A stretch of DNA of 37,279 nt from Limnobacter sp. (GTDB lineage: Bacteria; Pseudomonadota; Gammaproteobacteria; Burkholderiales; Burkholderiaceae_E). The translations under genes and the position numbers were made by a program. The stretch is taken from assembly GCA_012513825.1 (NCBI GenBank), contig JAAZBL010000480.1, positions 1-37,279 on the forward strand, read 5' to 3'. Below the pieces are notes generated by a model that searched no databases, was not told where the DNA came from, and saw only the letters and a program-made list of their open reading frames with translations. This document shows positions 1 to 11,046 of this stretch, piece by piece; within the stretch, counting starts at the first letter, position 1; the number at the start of each line of letters is the position of its first letter.

Positions 1-2335
<2,335 letters not shown>

Positions 2336-2345
2336 GATGCAGCGG

Positions 2346-3623
2346 TCAGTGAGCGGATCCGGACTGCGTCCGGGCGGCGGCTTCGTTGCGGGCGGACTTC
2401 CCGCCCTCGCCCTTGCGGGCCTTGGCTTCGTCCATCATGGCGACGAAGCGGTCGAACAGGTAATGGATGTCCTGCGGCCCCGGGCTCGCCTCGGGGTGAC
2501 CCTGAAAGCAGAAAGCGGGCCGATCGATGCGCTCGAGACCCTGGATCGAGCCGTCGAACAGCGAGACGTGCGTGACGCGCAGGTTTTCCGGCAGCGAGTC
2601 GGGGTCGACGGCGAAGCCGTGATTCTGGCTCGTGATGTGGACCTTGCCGGTGTCGAGGTTGCGCACCGGATGGTTCGCGCCGTGATGGCCGAACTTCATC
2701 TTCTGCGTGCGCGCGCCGGCGGCCAGCCCGAGGATCTGGTGACCCAGGCAGATGCCGAACGTCGGCAAGCCGCGTTCGATCAGTTCGCGCGTGGCCTCGA
2801 TCGCATAGTCGCAGGGTTCGGGGTCGCCCGGGCCGTTCGACAGGAAGATGCCGTCGGGGTCGTGCGCCAGCGCCTCGGCCGCCGTGGCCTGCGCGGGCAG
2901 CACGATCAGTTCGCAGCCGCGGTCGACGAGCAGGCGCAGGATGTTGCGCTTGGTGCCGAAGTCGAACACGACGACGCGATGGCGGCGCGTGGTCGGCGAC
3001 ACGAAACCGGTGCCGAGCTGCCACGAGCCCTCGGTCCAGGCATAGCTCTCGGGCGTGCTCACGACCTTGGCGAGATCCATGCCGGCGAGCCCGGGAAAGT
3101 CCCGCGCGGCCTCGATCGCTGCCGCTTCGTCGAGCTTCTCTCCCGGCAGCGTGCCGGCCAGCAGGCAGCCGCCCTGCGCGCCCTTGTCGCGCAGCAGGCG
3201 CGTGAGCCGGCGCGTATCGATGCCGGCGATTCCCTGGACGCCTTCGCGAACCAGGTAGTCGCTCAGCGATTCGGCGGCACGCCAGTTCGAGAAGCGCGGC
3301 GGAACGTCCTTCACGATCAGCCCCGCCGCGTGGATCTGCGAGGCCTCGAGATCCTCGGCGTTGATGCCGTAGTTCCCGATATGCGGATAGGTCAGCGTGA
3401 CGAGCTGGCGGCTGTAGCTGGGATCCGACAGGATTTCCTGGTAGCCGGTCATGGCCGTGTTGAAGACGACCTCGCCGACCGCACGGCCGGGCGCGCCGAT
3501 CGAGCGGCCGCGGAAGACGGTGCCGTCGGCAAGCGCGAGGATCGCGGGAATCGACGGGGGGATCAGGCCGGCGCCGCTCTGCGGGGCGGCTTCGCGTTCA
3601 TCATGCGGGGGTGGCAACGGCAA
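2346..3623 (-). CDS. carA: Carbamoyl-phosphate synthase small subunit; start may be the TTG at 3623 or 3617 (AGGAG upstream)
   Basis: [41 protein letters not shown] and class I glutamine amidotransferase motif [15 protein letters not shown]. Confidence 0.96.
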   Translation of the reverse strand: MPLPPPHDEREAAPQSGAGLIPPSIPAILALADGTVFRGRSIGAPGRAVGEVVFNTAMTGYQEILSDPSYSRQLVTLTYPHIGNYGINAEDLEASQIHAAGLIVKDVPPRFSNWRAAESLSDYLVREGVQGIAGIDTRRLTRLLRDKGAQGGCLLAGTLPGEKLDEAAAIEAARDFPGLAGMDLAKVVSTPESYAWTEGSWQLGTGFVSPTTRRHRVVVFDFGTKRNILRLLVDRGCELIVLPAQATAAEALAHDPDGIFLSNGPGDPEPCDYAIEATRELIERGLPTFGICLGHQILGLAAGARTQKMKFGHHGANHPVRNLDTGKVHITSQNHGFAVDPDSLPENLRVTHVSLFDGSIQGLERIDRPAFCFQGHPEASPGPQDIHYLFDRFVAMMDEAKARKGEGGKSARNEAAARTQSGSAH

Positions 3624-3794
3624 CTCCTGAAGCGGAAGTCACCGGTGCTATGCCTGACGACGCGCCTGACGTGCGGCGCGCGATGCCGCCTGCGGAGGGC
3701 ACTTTCGGACAGCCTGCGGGCCGCAGCTGCACGTGATCGACAGGAACTTTGAGCGAAGGCAGACGCTGGCCGGTGAGCTTGAGGTAAACCGCTC

Positions 3795-3800
3795 GATTGT
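3795..3800 (-). promoter_or_regulatory. Candidate -10 box (TACAAT) upstream of carA
   Basis: Minus strand GGAATGCTACAATCGAG; no convincing -35. Confidence 0.35.
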
Positions 3801-3877
3801 AGCATTCCGGCTGCCTGAAGCGGCGGCCGAAGCCGCCACCTCGATGCGACACGGCAGGCGCGTGTCGCACTTGCACC

Positions 3878-4600
3878 TCAGCCGCGAGCCTTGCGCCGCG
3901 ACACGGCGATGCCGACCAGCCCGATGCCGATCAGCGCGAGTCCTCCCGGAACCGGAACCTGACCGATCTCGCGCTGCAGCTTCAGGGTCAACGACTCTTC
4001 GAAGGCAGCGAAGTTCGGTGCCGTCATGTTGAACGAATTGGGGCCATAGGCGAAGTTCGGCGTGATGCCGATGCCGATCGCGTTGACCACGGTGGCATTG
4101 CCGTTCTCGACGGCCCAGGCCGACGTGCCTGAGGTGCCGGCGCCTCCGGCAGGGTTGGTGCCGGTGTTCCAGCCGCCATCGGTCGACACGTCGATGATCT
4201 TGCGACCGGCATCGCTGCTGAACGTTCCGTTCGCCTCGAATATCCCGCAGGAGATGCAGGTCGAGCTGCCGTTCCCGCTCTGCGAAAGTCCGGTGAAGAA
4301 CGAGGCGAGGTCGGACAGCGCGGTTGCGCTGTCGATGGTCGTGAGACCGCGGACCACGGACGCTGACGAGCCGAAGCGGATCACCGATACCGCAACCGAA
4401 CCGTCGGTCGGCAGGAGACCGGTCAACGCATTCGCGTAGGCCTGCGTCTGCAGGGTCCAGTTCGTGCTGCTGATGCTCCCCGACGCGTCGAGAACGAGCG
4501 CGAGTTCGATCGGCGCAGCCGAAGCGGAGAGCGGCGCAACAGCCGAAGCCGTGGCGAAGCCGGCCGCGGCCAGCATTCTTCGTAGTTCTTGTTTCTGCAC
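3878..4600 (-). CDS. VWA (DUF1194-like) domain protein with PEP-CTERM sorting tail
   Basis: Signal-like N-terminus; LALVLDASGSIS MIDAS motif; C-terminal VPVPGGLALIGIGLVGIAVSRRKARG. GTG start at 4600 preceded by AGGAGGAAATC; the longer ORF (to 4681) would include the predicted promoter. Confidence 0.85.
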   Translation of the reverse strand: MQKQELRRMLAAAGFATASAVAPLSASAAPIELALVLDASGSISSTNWTLQTQAYANALTGLLPTDGSVAVSVIRFGSSASVVRGLTTIDSATALSDLASFFTGLSQSGNGSSTCISCGIFEANGTFSSDAGRKIIDVSTDGGWNTGTNPAGGAGTSGTSAWAVENGNATVVNAIGIGITPNFAYGPNSFNMTAPNFAAFEESLTLKLQREIGQVPVPGGLALIGIGLVGIAVSRRKARG

Positions 4601-4646
4601 GATTTCCTCCTGAGCTTGGCAAGCCTTTCCTGGCGAGGCCCTTCGA

Positions 4647-4662
4647 TGCACAAAGCATGCCA
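4647..4662 (-). promoter_or_regulatory. Predicted sigma54 -24/-12 promoter (TGGCATGCTTTGTGCA)
   Basis: One mismatch to TGGCAYRNNNNTTGCW; predicted TSS about 4636, giving a 36-nt 5' UTR to the GTG start. Confidence 0.6.
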
Positions 4663-4680
4663 GTTCAAGGCAGATTCTCA

Positions 4681-4693
4681 CAAATATTTGATC
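4681..4693 (-). promoter_or_regulatory. IHF-like site (GATCAAATATTTG)
   Basis: One mismatch to WATCAANNNNTTR, at about -45 to -57 from the predicted TSS. Confidence 0.45.
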
Positions 4694-4808
4694 TACAACA
4701 TATTTCGCTCGCCCGGCGTTTCGGGCCGGCGGACGACTGTCAAGACGGTCGACTGCATTCCGGCCGTCTTGGAGCGCGGCGCCCCGCAGGGTCGCCGCCG
4801 TTCACCGC

Positions 4809-5588
4809 TTAGTCGACCTTTCGACGCAGACGGATCGCCAGCGCGCCGAGTCCCAGCAGCGCAAGCGTCCCTGGCACCGGCACGCTCGACCCGGAATCGC
4901 ACTGCGGCCCGGTGCAGACCTGTTCTGCCGTTCCGATCGTCATGTTGTCGAAGGCAAAGATGTCCCCGGAGCCCGACGTCGTGCGGAAGCGGATGCTGTC
5001 GAACTCTTCGGCCGCGTTCTCGGCGATCAGGCCGAAGAACAGGACCGAACCGCCGGTGACGTTCCCGGAGCTGACCAGCAGACTGTCGAGCAGCTCGGCG
5101 CCACTGTAGAGTTCCAGCGTCAGGGTGCCGCTGAAATCGCCGATATCGATTCCGTAGAACCCGAAGGCTGCGATCGATTCGGTGAACGCGATCGAGAAAT
5201 CACCGCTGCTGCCCGCACCGACCTCCCAGAACGCCGACGACGACGGCGACGGAACGCTGTACCGTCCTACGCCGTTGGTGGTGCCCGGGACGACCCTGCT
5301 CACCTGGCCGCTGCCGCCACTGAGCGTTGCAGTCCCGGCGCCGGGGAAGTTCAGGACGAGCGGGGCCGACGTGCCGGTACCGAAACCCTCGAAGGTTTCG
5401 GTACCGGTTCCGACCAGGTTGCCCTTGAAGCTCGCTTCCGCTGCGGTCGAGTTCGGCGTCGTCGCCAGCGGAGTACTTTCCCCCCGGCCCTGATCGAATC
5501 CCTCGAACAGGACATAGGCGTTCGCGCTCGCGGCGCCAACGGCGACGCCAAGTCCGAGCGCAAGCTTTCCGAGCATCTTCTTGTGCAT
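4809..5588 (-). CDS. PEP-CTERM sorting domain protein
   Basis: MHKKMLGKLALGLGVAVGAASANA signal peptide; C-terminus VPVPGTLALLGLGALAIRLRRKVD. Start ATG 5588 with GAGGGAGA upstream. Confidence 0.85.
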   Translation of the reverse strand: MHKKMLGKLALGLGVAVGAASANAYVLFEGFDQGRGESTPLATTPNSTAAEASFKGNLVGTGTETFEGFGTGTSAPLVLNFPGAGTATLSGGSGQVSRVVPGTTNGVGRYSVPSPSSSAFWEVGAGSSGDFSIAFTESIAAFGFYGIDIGDFSGTLTLELYSGAELLDSLLVSSGNVTGGSVLFFGLIAENAAEEFDSIRFRTTSGSGDIFAFDNMTIGTAEQVCTGPQCDSGSSVPVPGTLALLGLGALAIRLRRKVD

Positions 5589-5640
5589 GGGTGTGTCTCC
5601 CTCGTTGTTGTTATCAGGAAAATCCTGACGCACCGCGGCA

Positions 5641-5656
5641 AGCAAAACCCATGCCG
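5641..5656 (-). promoter_or_regulatory. Predicted sigma54 -24/-12 promoter (CGGCATGGGTTTTGCT)
   Basis: Matches TGGCAYRNNNNTTGCW except the first T; predicted TSS about 5630, 5' UTR about 42 nt. Confidence 0.65.
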
Positions 5657-5673
5657 ATCTTCTTGCTCCGCAA

Positions 5674-5686
5674 TAAACGTCTGATT
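5674..5686 (-). promoter_or_regulatory. IHF-like site (AATCAGACGTTTA)
   Basis: One mismatch to WATCAANNNNTTR, at about -44 to -56 from the predicted TSS. Confidence 0.45.
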
Positions 5687-5808
5687 TGGCAAGGCCTTGG
5701 CGAACATCATCGTTCGAAGGCGCGAGTCGAGGACCAGCGGTGTAAGCTGCGCCGACACGTTGCGGAACCAGGGCGGTCCGTCTGCCGAAGGCCTTGCCGA
5801 CCCTCCGA

Positions 5809-6621
5809 TCAGAGCTTCTCCGTCTCCCCGCCCTTCGGCTGCCACTTCATCAGCCGCTTCTCGAACACGCCGACCAGCCAGTCGAGCACCAGCGCGAAGA
5901 TCGTCAGCACGACGATCCCGGCCATGACCGTGTTCATGTCGAAGGTGCCTTCGGCCTGCAGGATCAGGTAGCCGACGCCGCGCGCCGATCCGAGGTACTC
6001 GCCGACGACGGCGCCGACGAAGGCCAGGCCGACCGAGGTGTGCAGGCTCGAGAACACCCAGCTCGTGGCGCTCGGCAGGTAGACGTGGCGCAGCAACTGG
6101 CGCTGGCTTGCGCCGAGCATCCGGGCGTTGGCCAGGATCGTCGGGCTGACTTCGCGCACGCCCTGGTAGACGTTGAAGAACACGATGAAAAAGACCAGCG
6201 TGAAGCCGAGCGCCACCTTCGACCAGACGCCGAGGCCGAACCAGACGGCGAAGATCGGCGCAAGGATCACGCGCGGCATCGAGTTCATTGCCTTGATGTA
6301 CGGGTCGAAGATCGCGGCCGCCGTCGGCGACAGCGCGAGCCACATGCCGACCGCGAGCCCGGACACGGTACCGATCGCGAAAGCCGCGATCGTCTCGAAC
6401 AGCGTGACCCCGAGGTGTACGAAGATCTCGCCGCTGGTGAACCAATGGAGCACCTGGCCGAAGACCTTCAGCGGTTCGCCGAAGAAGAAGGCGGCCTTGT
6501 GCGGGTTGTCGAAATAGAACGGAGGCAGCAGCGTGGGGCTGGTCATCACGTGCCAGAACAGCAGCACGAAGACCAGCACCAGCAGTTGCCAGAAGCGGAG
6601 CTGCAGCCAGGACATCTTCAT
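5809..6621 (-). CDS. ABC transporter permease (nitrate/sulfonate/taurine-type)
   Basis: Multi-TM; SsuC/TauC-like EAA region (YQGVREVSPTILANARMLGASQRQLLRHVYLPSA). Confidence 0.9.
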   Translation of the reverse strand: MKMSWLQLRFWQLLVLVFVLLFWHVMTSPTLLPPFYFDNPHKAAFFFGEPLKVFGQVLHWFTSGEIFVHLGVTLFETIAAFAIGTVSGLAVGMWLALSPTAAAIFDPYIKAMNSMPRVILAPIFAVWFGLGVWSKVALGFTLVFFIVFFNVYQGVREVSPTILANARMLGASQRQLLRHVYLPSATSWVFSSLHTSVGLAFVGAVVGEYLGSARGVGYLILQAEGTFDMNTVMAGIVVLTIFALVLDWLVGVFEKRLMKWQPKGGETEKL

Positions 6622-6687
6622 CGGTCGATTCGTTCGGGCACTGTTCGCAGGCGGGCCATGTCGGGCGAAGCCGGGATCGACAGCCTC

Positions 6688-7545
6688 CTAGGCGACCCGC
6701 TTCTGTTGTTCGTAACCCTTCAGCACTTCCTCGCGCAGCACGCTCCAGATCTGCTCGTGCAGCGCGACGAAGTCCGGCTGCGTGCGGATTTCCGCCACGT
6801 CGCGCGGTCGCGGCAGGTGCACGGCGAACTCGCCGATCGGGTGCGAGGCCGGGCCGGCCGACAGCACGACGACGCGATCGCTCATCGCGATCGCCTCGTC
6901 GAGGTCGTGCGTGATGAACAGCACCGCCTTGCGGCTCGCCGCCCAGAGTTCGAGCAGCTCGTTTTCCATCAGTTGACGCGTCTGGATGTCGAGCGCCGAG
7001 AACGGTTCGTCCATCAGGATGATGTCGGGATCGAGGATCAACGTCTGCGCGAGCGCGACGCGCTTGCGCATGCCGCCCGAAAGCTGGTGCGGATAGCGAT
7101 CGCCGAAACCGCCGAGACCGACCCGCCGCAGCCACTCCTCGCCCTGCTCGCGCGCGGCGGCATCCGGTACGCCGCGAAACTGCAAGCCGGCCGTCACGTT
7201 GGCCAGTGCGCTGCGCCAGGGCATCAGCGCCTCCGACTGGAACATGTAGCCGGCGCGAGCGTTGATGCCCCGCAGCGGCTCGCCGAATACCTGCACGGTG
7301 CCGGCCGACGGTTCGAGCAGCCCGGCGCCGACATTGAGCAGCGTCGACTTGCCGCAGCCGGTCGGCCCGACCACCGAGACGAACTCGCCAGGCGCGACGT
7401 GCAGCGTCACGTCGCGCACCGCCGTGTAGCGCTGGCCCGGATCGTCGCGGGAAACGAAGGTGCAGGTCACCCCGTCGAGCGCCAGCGCGGGGACCGTGTC
7501 GCGGTCCCCGGGGGCGCCGGCCGTTCCGTGCCGGCCCGCGCTCAC
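6688..7545 (-). CDS. ABC transporter ATP-binding protein (nitrate/sulfonate-type)
   Basis: Walker A GPTGCGKST, signature LSGGMRKRVALAQ, Walker B LILMDEPF-type. GTG start at 7545 overlaps the upstream stop (GTGA); the listed 371-aa ORF is over-extended. Confidence 0.92.
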   Translation of the reverse strand: MSAGRHGTAGAPGDRDTVPALALDGVTCTFVSRDDPGQRYTAVRDVTLHVAPGEFVSVVGPTGCGKSTLLNVGAGLLEPSAGTVQVFGEPLRGINARAGYMFQSEALMPWRSALANVTAGLQFRGVPDAAAREQGEEWLRRVGLGGFGDRYPHQLSGGMRKRVALAQTLILDPDIILMDEPFSALDIQTRQLMENELLELWAASRKAVLFITHDLDEAIAMSDRVVVLSAGPASHPIGEFAVHLPRPRDVAEIRTQPDFVALHEQIWSVLREEVLKGYEQQKRVA

Positions 7546-8567
7546 TTCAGCTTGTCGAGCGCCTTGCGGACGAACTCGTTCGTAAAGGTCTTCGACAGGT
7601 CGATCGGCTTGCCCTGCAGGGACGGATCGAAGGTCTGCAGCGTGCGCAGCGCGGTCCGGGCACCGGCCTCGGGCAGCAGGCCGTCGGGCGAGATCGCCTC
7701 GCGCACGTTCGTCCAGGCAGCCAGGTACAGCGCCCGGTCGCCGAGCAGGTAGCTCTCGGGGACCGTCTTGACGATGTCCGAAGGCCCTGCCTGCTGCAGC
7801 CATTTCAGCGCACGCACCATCGCATTGGTCAGCGCCTGCGTGGTGTTCGGGTTCTTCTGGATGAACTCGGCCGGGGCATACAGGCAGCCCGCGGGCATCG
7901 GCCCGCCGAACACGGCGTCGGTCTCGGCCAGCGTGCGCGTGTCCGAGACGATCTTCAGCGCGCCTTCCTGCTGCAGCATCGAGATCACGGGGTCCAGGTT
8001 CGCGATCGCGTCGACCTGCCCGGACTGGACGGCCGCCAGCGCGCCCTTGCCGGCGCCGACGCCGATGAAGGAGACGTCGCTCGGTTTCAGCCCGCCCTTG
8101 GCCAGCACGAAGTTGGCCATCATGTTGGTCGACGACCCCGGCGCGGTGACGCCGATCTTCTTGCCGCGCAGGTCGCCGATCTCCTTGTAGTCCGGCATCG
8201 TCTTCGTCGACACCGCCAGCACGATCTGCGGCGCGCGCCCCTGCAGCACGAACTCGCTGAAGAACTGGCCCTTCGACTGCAGGTTGATCGTGTGCTCGTA
8301 GGCGCCCGACACGACGTCGGCCGAGCCGCCGACCACGGCGCGCAGCGCTGCCGAGCCGCCGGCGAAATCGACGATGTCGACGTCCAGGCCTTCGTCCTTG
8401 AAGTAGCCGAGCTGCTCGGCGATCGTCAGCGGCAGGTAATAGAACAGGTTCTTGCCGCCGACGGCGATCGTGAGCTTCTTCTTCTCGATCGCCTGGGCGA
8501 AGACGGTGGCGGGCAGCGCGACGATCGCCGGCACCGCCAGCATCGAAGCGAGGAAGGTTCTGCGCAT
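7542..8567 (-). CDS. ABC transporter substrate-binding protein (NMT1/SsuA-like)
   Basis: MRRTFLASMLAVPAIVALPATVFAQ signal peptide; periplasmic binding-protein features (YYLPLTIAEQLGYFKDEGLDVDIVDFAGGSAALRAVVGGSADV). Confidence 0.9.
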   Translation of the reverse strand: MRRTFLASMLAVPAIVALPATVFAQAIEKKKLTIAVGGKNLFYYLPLTIAEQLGYFKDEGLDVDIVDFAGGSAALRAVVGGSADVVSGAYEHTINLQSKGQFFSEFVLQGRAPQIVLAVSTKTMPDYKEIGDLRGKKIGVTAPGSSTNMMANFVLAKGGLKPSDVSFIGVGAGKGALAAVQSGQVDAIANLDPVISMLQQEGALKIVSDTRTLAETDAVFGGPMPAGCLYAPAEFIQKNPNTTQALTNAMVRALKWLQQAGPSDIVKTVPESYLLGDRALYLAAWTNVREAISPDGLLPEAGARTALRTLQTFDPSLQGKPIDLSKTFTNEFVRKALDKLK

Positions 8568-8699
8568 GGGTGTCTCCACGTGAAAGGATTTGCCGCCGGC
8601 TCGCGGCCGGGCGATCCCGGTTGGCCGAGGCGAGAGATTACCTCAGCGCCGGAGCCTCCGGGCCGGTGCCGGAACGACCGGGGAGCCGCCGCTGCGTGC

Positions 8700-10049
8700 T
8701 CAGACGACGCCGTCGCGCCGCAACGCGTCGATCGCTTCGCGATCGTAGCCGAGCCCTTCGAGCACTTCGGCGGTGTGTGCGCCGAGATCGGGGCCGGCCC
8801 AGCGCGTGCCGCCCGGCGTGTCCGACAGCTTGGGCACGACGGCCGGCATGGCCAGCGGCGTGCCGTCGGCCAGCGGGACGCGTTCGATCATCTGTCGCGC
8901 CTGGTACTGCGGATCGGACACCATGTCGGCGACGCTGTAGATGCGTCCGCTCGGCACCTCGGCCCGGGCCATGGCCTCCAGCCCTTCGTCGAGCGTATGC
9001 CGCGACGTCCAGGCGGCGATCGCGCCATCGATCTCGTCGGCGCGCCCGGCCCGGCCGGCGTTGCTCGCGAGGGCCGGATCGTCGGCGAGATCGGGCCGAT
9101 CGATCGCACGCATCAGCCGCTTGAAGATCGAATCGCCGTTGCCGCCGATCACGATATGACGGCCGTCGGCCGTCGGATAGGTGTTCGACGGCACGATGCC
9201 GGTCAGGTTCGTGCCGGTGCGTTCGCGCACGATCCCGTAGCGGTCGAACTCGGGCAGCGTGCTCTCCATCATGTTGAAGACCGCTTCGTACAGCGCGACA
9301 TCGACGACCTGCCCGAGGCCGGTGGCCGCGCGGTGGTGCAGCGCCATCAGCGCGCCGATGACCGCGTGCAGCGCTGCCAGCGAGTCGCCGATCGACAGGT
9401 TCATCCGCACCGGCGGACGGTCGGGGAAACCGGTCACGTAGCGCATGCCGCCCATCGACTCGGCGATCGCGCCGAAGCCCGGCCGGTCGCGATACGGGCC
9501 GCTCTGGCCGTAGCCGGACAGCCGCACCAGGATCAGTCCCGGGTTGTCGGCGGCCAGCGCCTCGTAGCCGAGCCCCCACTTCTCGAGCGCGCCCGGGCGG
9601 AAGTTCTCGATGACGATGTCGGCCCGCGCGGCCAGCTCGCGCACGATGCGCTGGCCGGCCGGCGCCTTCATGTCCACGGTGACCGAGCGCTTGTTTCGCG
9701 CCTGCACCGACCACCACAGCGAGGTGCCCGACGGGTCGTCGGGATGCAGCTTGCGCCACTTGCGCAACGGATCGCCGCCCGGCTGCCCGTGGCGAGCCGG
9801 CGGCTCGACCTTGATCACGTCGGCGCCGAAGTCGGCCATCATCCGCGCTGCGAACGGCCCGGCGATCAACTGCCCGAGTTCGAGCACGCGCAGGCCGGCC
9901 AGCGGCCCGTTCGACGGCGCGTCGCCCGGGCCTGCCGCCCGCGGTCCGGCGGACGGTTCGTCGCGCGACGCCGATCGCGCGTTCGGGGTGGAGCCGGGCT
10001 CGCTGCGCGGTGCGTGGGAGCCGGCGGGATTGCGCTTGCTGGTACTCAT
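8700..10049 (-). CDS. CaiB/BaiF family CoA-transferase
   Basis: GPLAGLRVLELGQLIAGPFAARMMADFGADVIKVEPP and LILVRLSGYGQSGPYRDRPGFG are class III CoA-transferase hallmarks. Confidence 0.93.
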   Translation of the reverse strand: MSTSKRNPAGSHAPRSEPGSTPNARSASRDEPSAGPRAAGPGDAPSNGPLAGLRVLELGQLIAGPFAARMMADFGADVIKVEPPARHGQPGGDPLRKWRKLHPDDPSGTSLWWSVQARNKRSVTVDMKAPAGQRIVRELAARADIVIENFRPGALEKWGLGYEALAADNPGLILVRLSGYGQSGPYRDRPGFGAIAESMGGMRYVTGFPDRPPVRMNLSIGDSLAALHAVIGALMALHHRAATGLGQVVDVALYEAVFNMMESTLPEFDRYGIVRERTGTNLTGIVPSNTYPTADGRHIVIGGNGDSIFKRLMRAIDRPDLADDPALASNAGRAGRADEIDGAIAAWTSRHTLDEGLEAMARAEVPSGRIYSVADMVSDPQYQARQMIERVPLADGTPLAMPAVVPKLSDTPGGTRWAGPDLGAHTAEVLEGLGYDREAIDALRRDGVV

Positions 10050-10061
10050 CTGGCCTCTTGC

Positions 10062-10664
10062 CTACCCGGATACCGGCCGCCGGTCGCGCAGGGCCTGCGC
10101 GATCGTGCTCGGATCCACGTACTCGAGCTCGCTGCCCACCGGCACCCCGCGCGCCAGCCGGGACACGCGGATGCCGCGGGCGCGCAGCAGCTCGCCGATG
10201 TAGTGCGCGGTGGCCTCGCCTTCCTGCGTGAAGTTCGTGGCCAGGATGACCTCGCGCAATGCAGGGTCGGATGCGCGCTCGAGCAGCCGTTCGAGTCCGA
10301 TCTGCCTGGGTCCGATGCCGTCGAGCGGCGACAGCCGGCCCATCAGCACGAAGTACAGGCCGGGAAACGACATCGTCTGCTCGACCATCAACTGGTCGGC
10401 CGGCGTCTCGACCACGCACAGCAGCGACGAATCGCGTCGCGGCGACGCACAGGTCTCGCAGATCTCGAGTTCGGTGAAGGTGTTGCAGCGCGCGCAGTGC
10501 CGGATACGCTCGACCGCCTCGCCGAGCGCGCGCGACAGCAGCGCGGCGCCTTCGCGGTCGTGCTGCAGCAGGTGATAGGCGAAGCGCTGCGCGGTGCGCG
10601 CGCCGACGCCGGGCAGCCGGCGCAGCGCCGCGGTCAGCGCTTCGAGGGGCGCCGGCCCCTTCAC
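10062..10664 (-). CDS. recR: Recombination mediator RecR
   Basis: [17 protein letters not shown], Cys4 zinc finger [16 protein letters not shown], Toprim region; conserved dnaX-ybaB-recR order. Confidence 0.96.
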   Translation of the reverse strand: MKGPAPLEALTAALRRLPGVGARTAQRFAYHLLQHDREGAALLSRALGEAVERIRHCARCNTFTELEICETCASPRRDSSLLCVVETPADQLMVEQTMSFPGLYFVLMGRLSPLDGIGPRQIGLERLLERASDPALREVILATNFTQEGEATAHYIGELLRARGIRVSRLARGVPVGSELEYVDPSTIAQALRDRRPVSG

Positions 10665-10719
10665 CGGCGCCTCATCGGCGTCGCCCGCATCTCTGCCGTC
10701 GAGGCGCCTGCGCGCAGCG

Positions 10720-11046
10720 TCAGAACGGCAGCTTGAAGCCGGGCGGCAGGCCCATGCCGGCCGTCATCGCGCCCATCTTCTCGCTCGCGGTCTGCTCGGC
10801 CCGGCGCAGCGCGTCGTTCATCGCGGCGACGACGAGGTCCTCGAGCATCTCCTTGTCGTCGCTCATCAGGCTCGGATCGATGCTGATCCGTTTGACGTCG
10901 TTGCGGCAGGTCATCGTGACCTTGACGAGTCCGGCGCCGGACTGGCCTTCGACCTCGATCGAGGCCAGCTGCTCCTGCGCCTTCTTCATGTTTTCCTGCA
11001 TCTGCTGGGCCTGCTTCATCAGGCCAGCCAGTTGTCCCTTAAGCAT
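10720..11046 (-). CDS. YbaB/EbfC family nucleoid-associated protein
   Basis: [61 protein letters not shown]; start overlaps the dnaX stop. Confidence 0.95.
   Translation of the reverse strand: MLKGQLAGLMKQAQQMQENMKKAQEQLASIEVEGQSGAGLVKVTMTCRNDVKRISIDPSLMSDDKEMLEDLVVAAMNDALRRAEQTASEKMGAMTAGMGLPPGFKLPF

Noticed and set aside
4601-4681. Upstream extension of the VWA PEP-CTERM ORF to 4681
   Set aside because: Would place the predicted promoter within the CDS; GTG at 4600 has a strong SD and leads directly into the signal peptide.
5794-7752. 652-aa plus-strand ORF
   Set aside because: Antisense to the ABC transporter genes; HDDQH-rich low-complexity typical of a shadow frame.
8568-8699. TPP riboswitch upstream of the NMT1/THI5-like SBP
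   Set aside because: A GCTGAGG-like string exists but the paired conserved elements of the thi-box are not present.
8292-10736. 814-aa plus-strand ORF
   Set aside because: Antisense shadow of SBP, CoA-transferase and recR.
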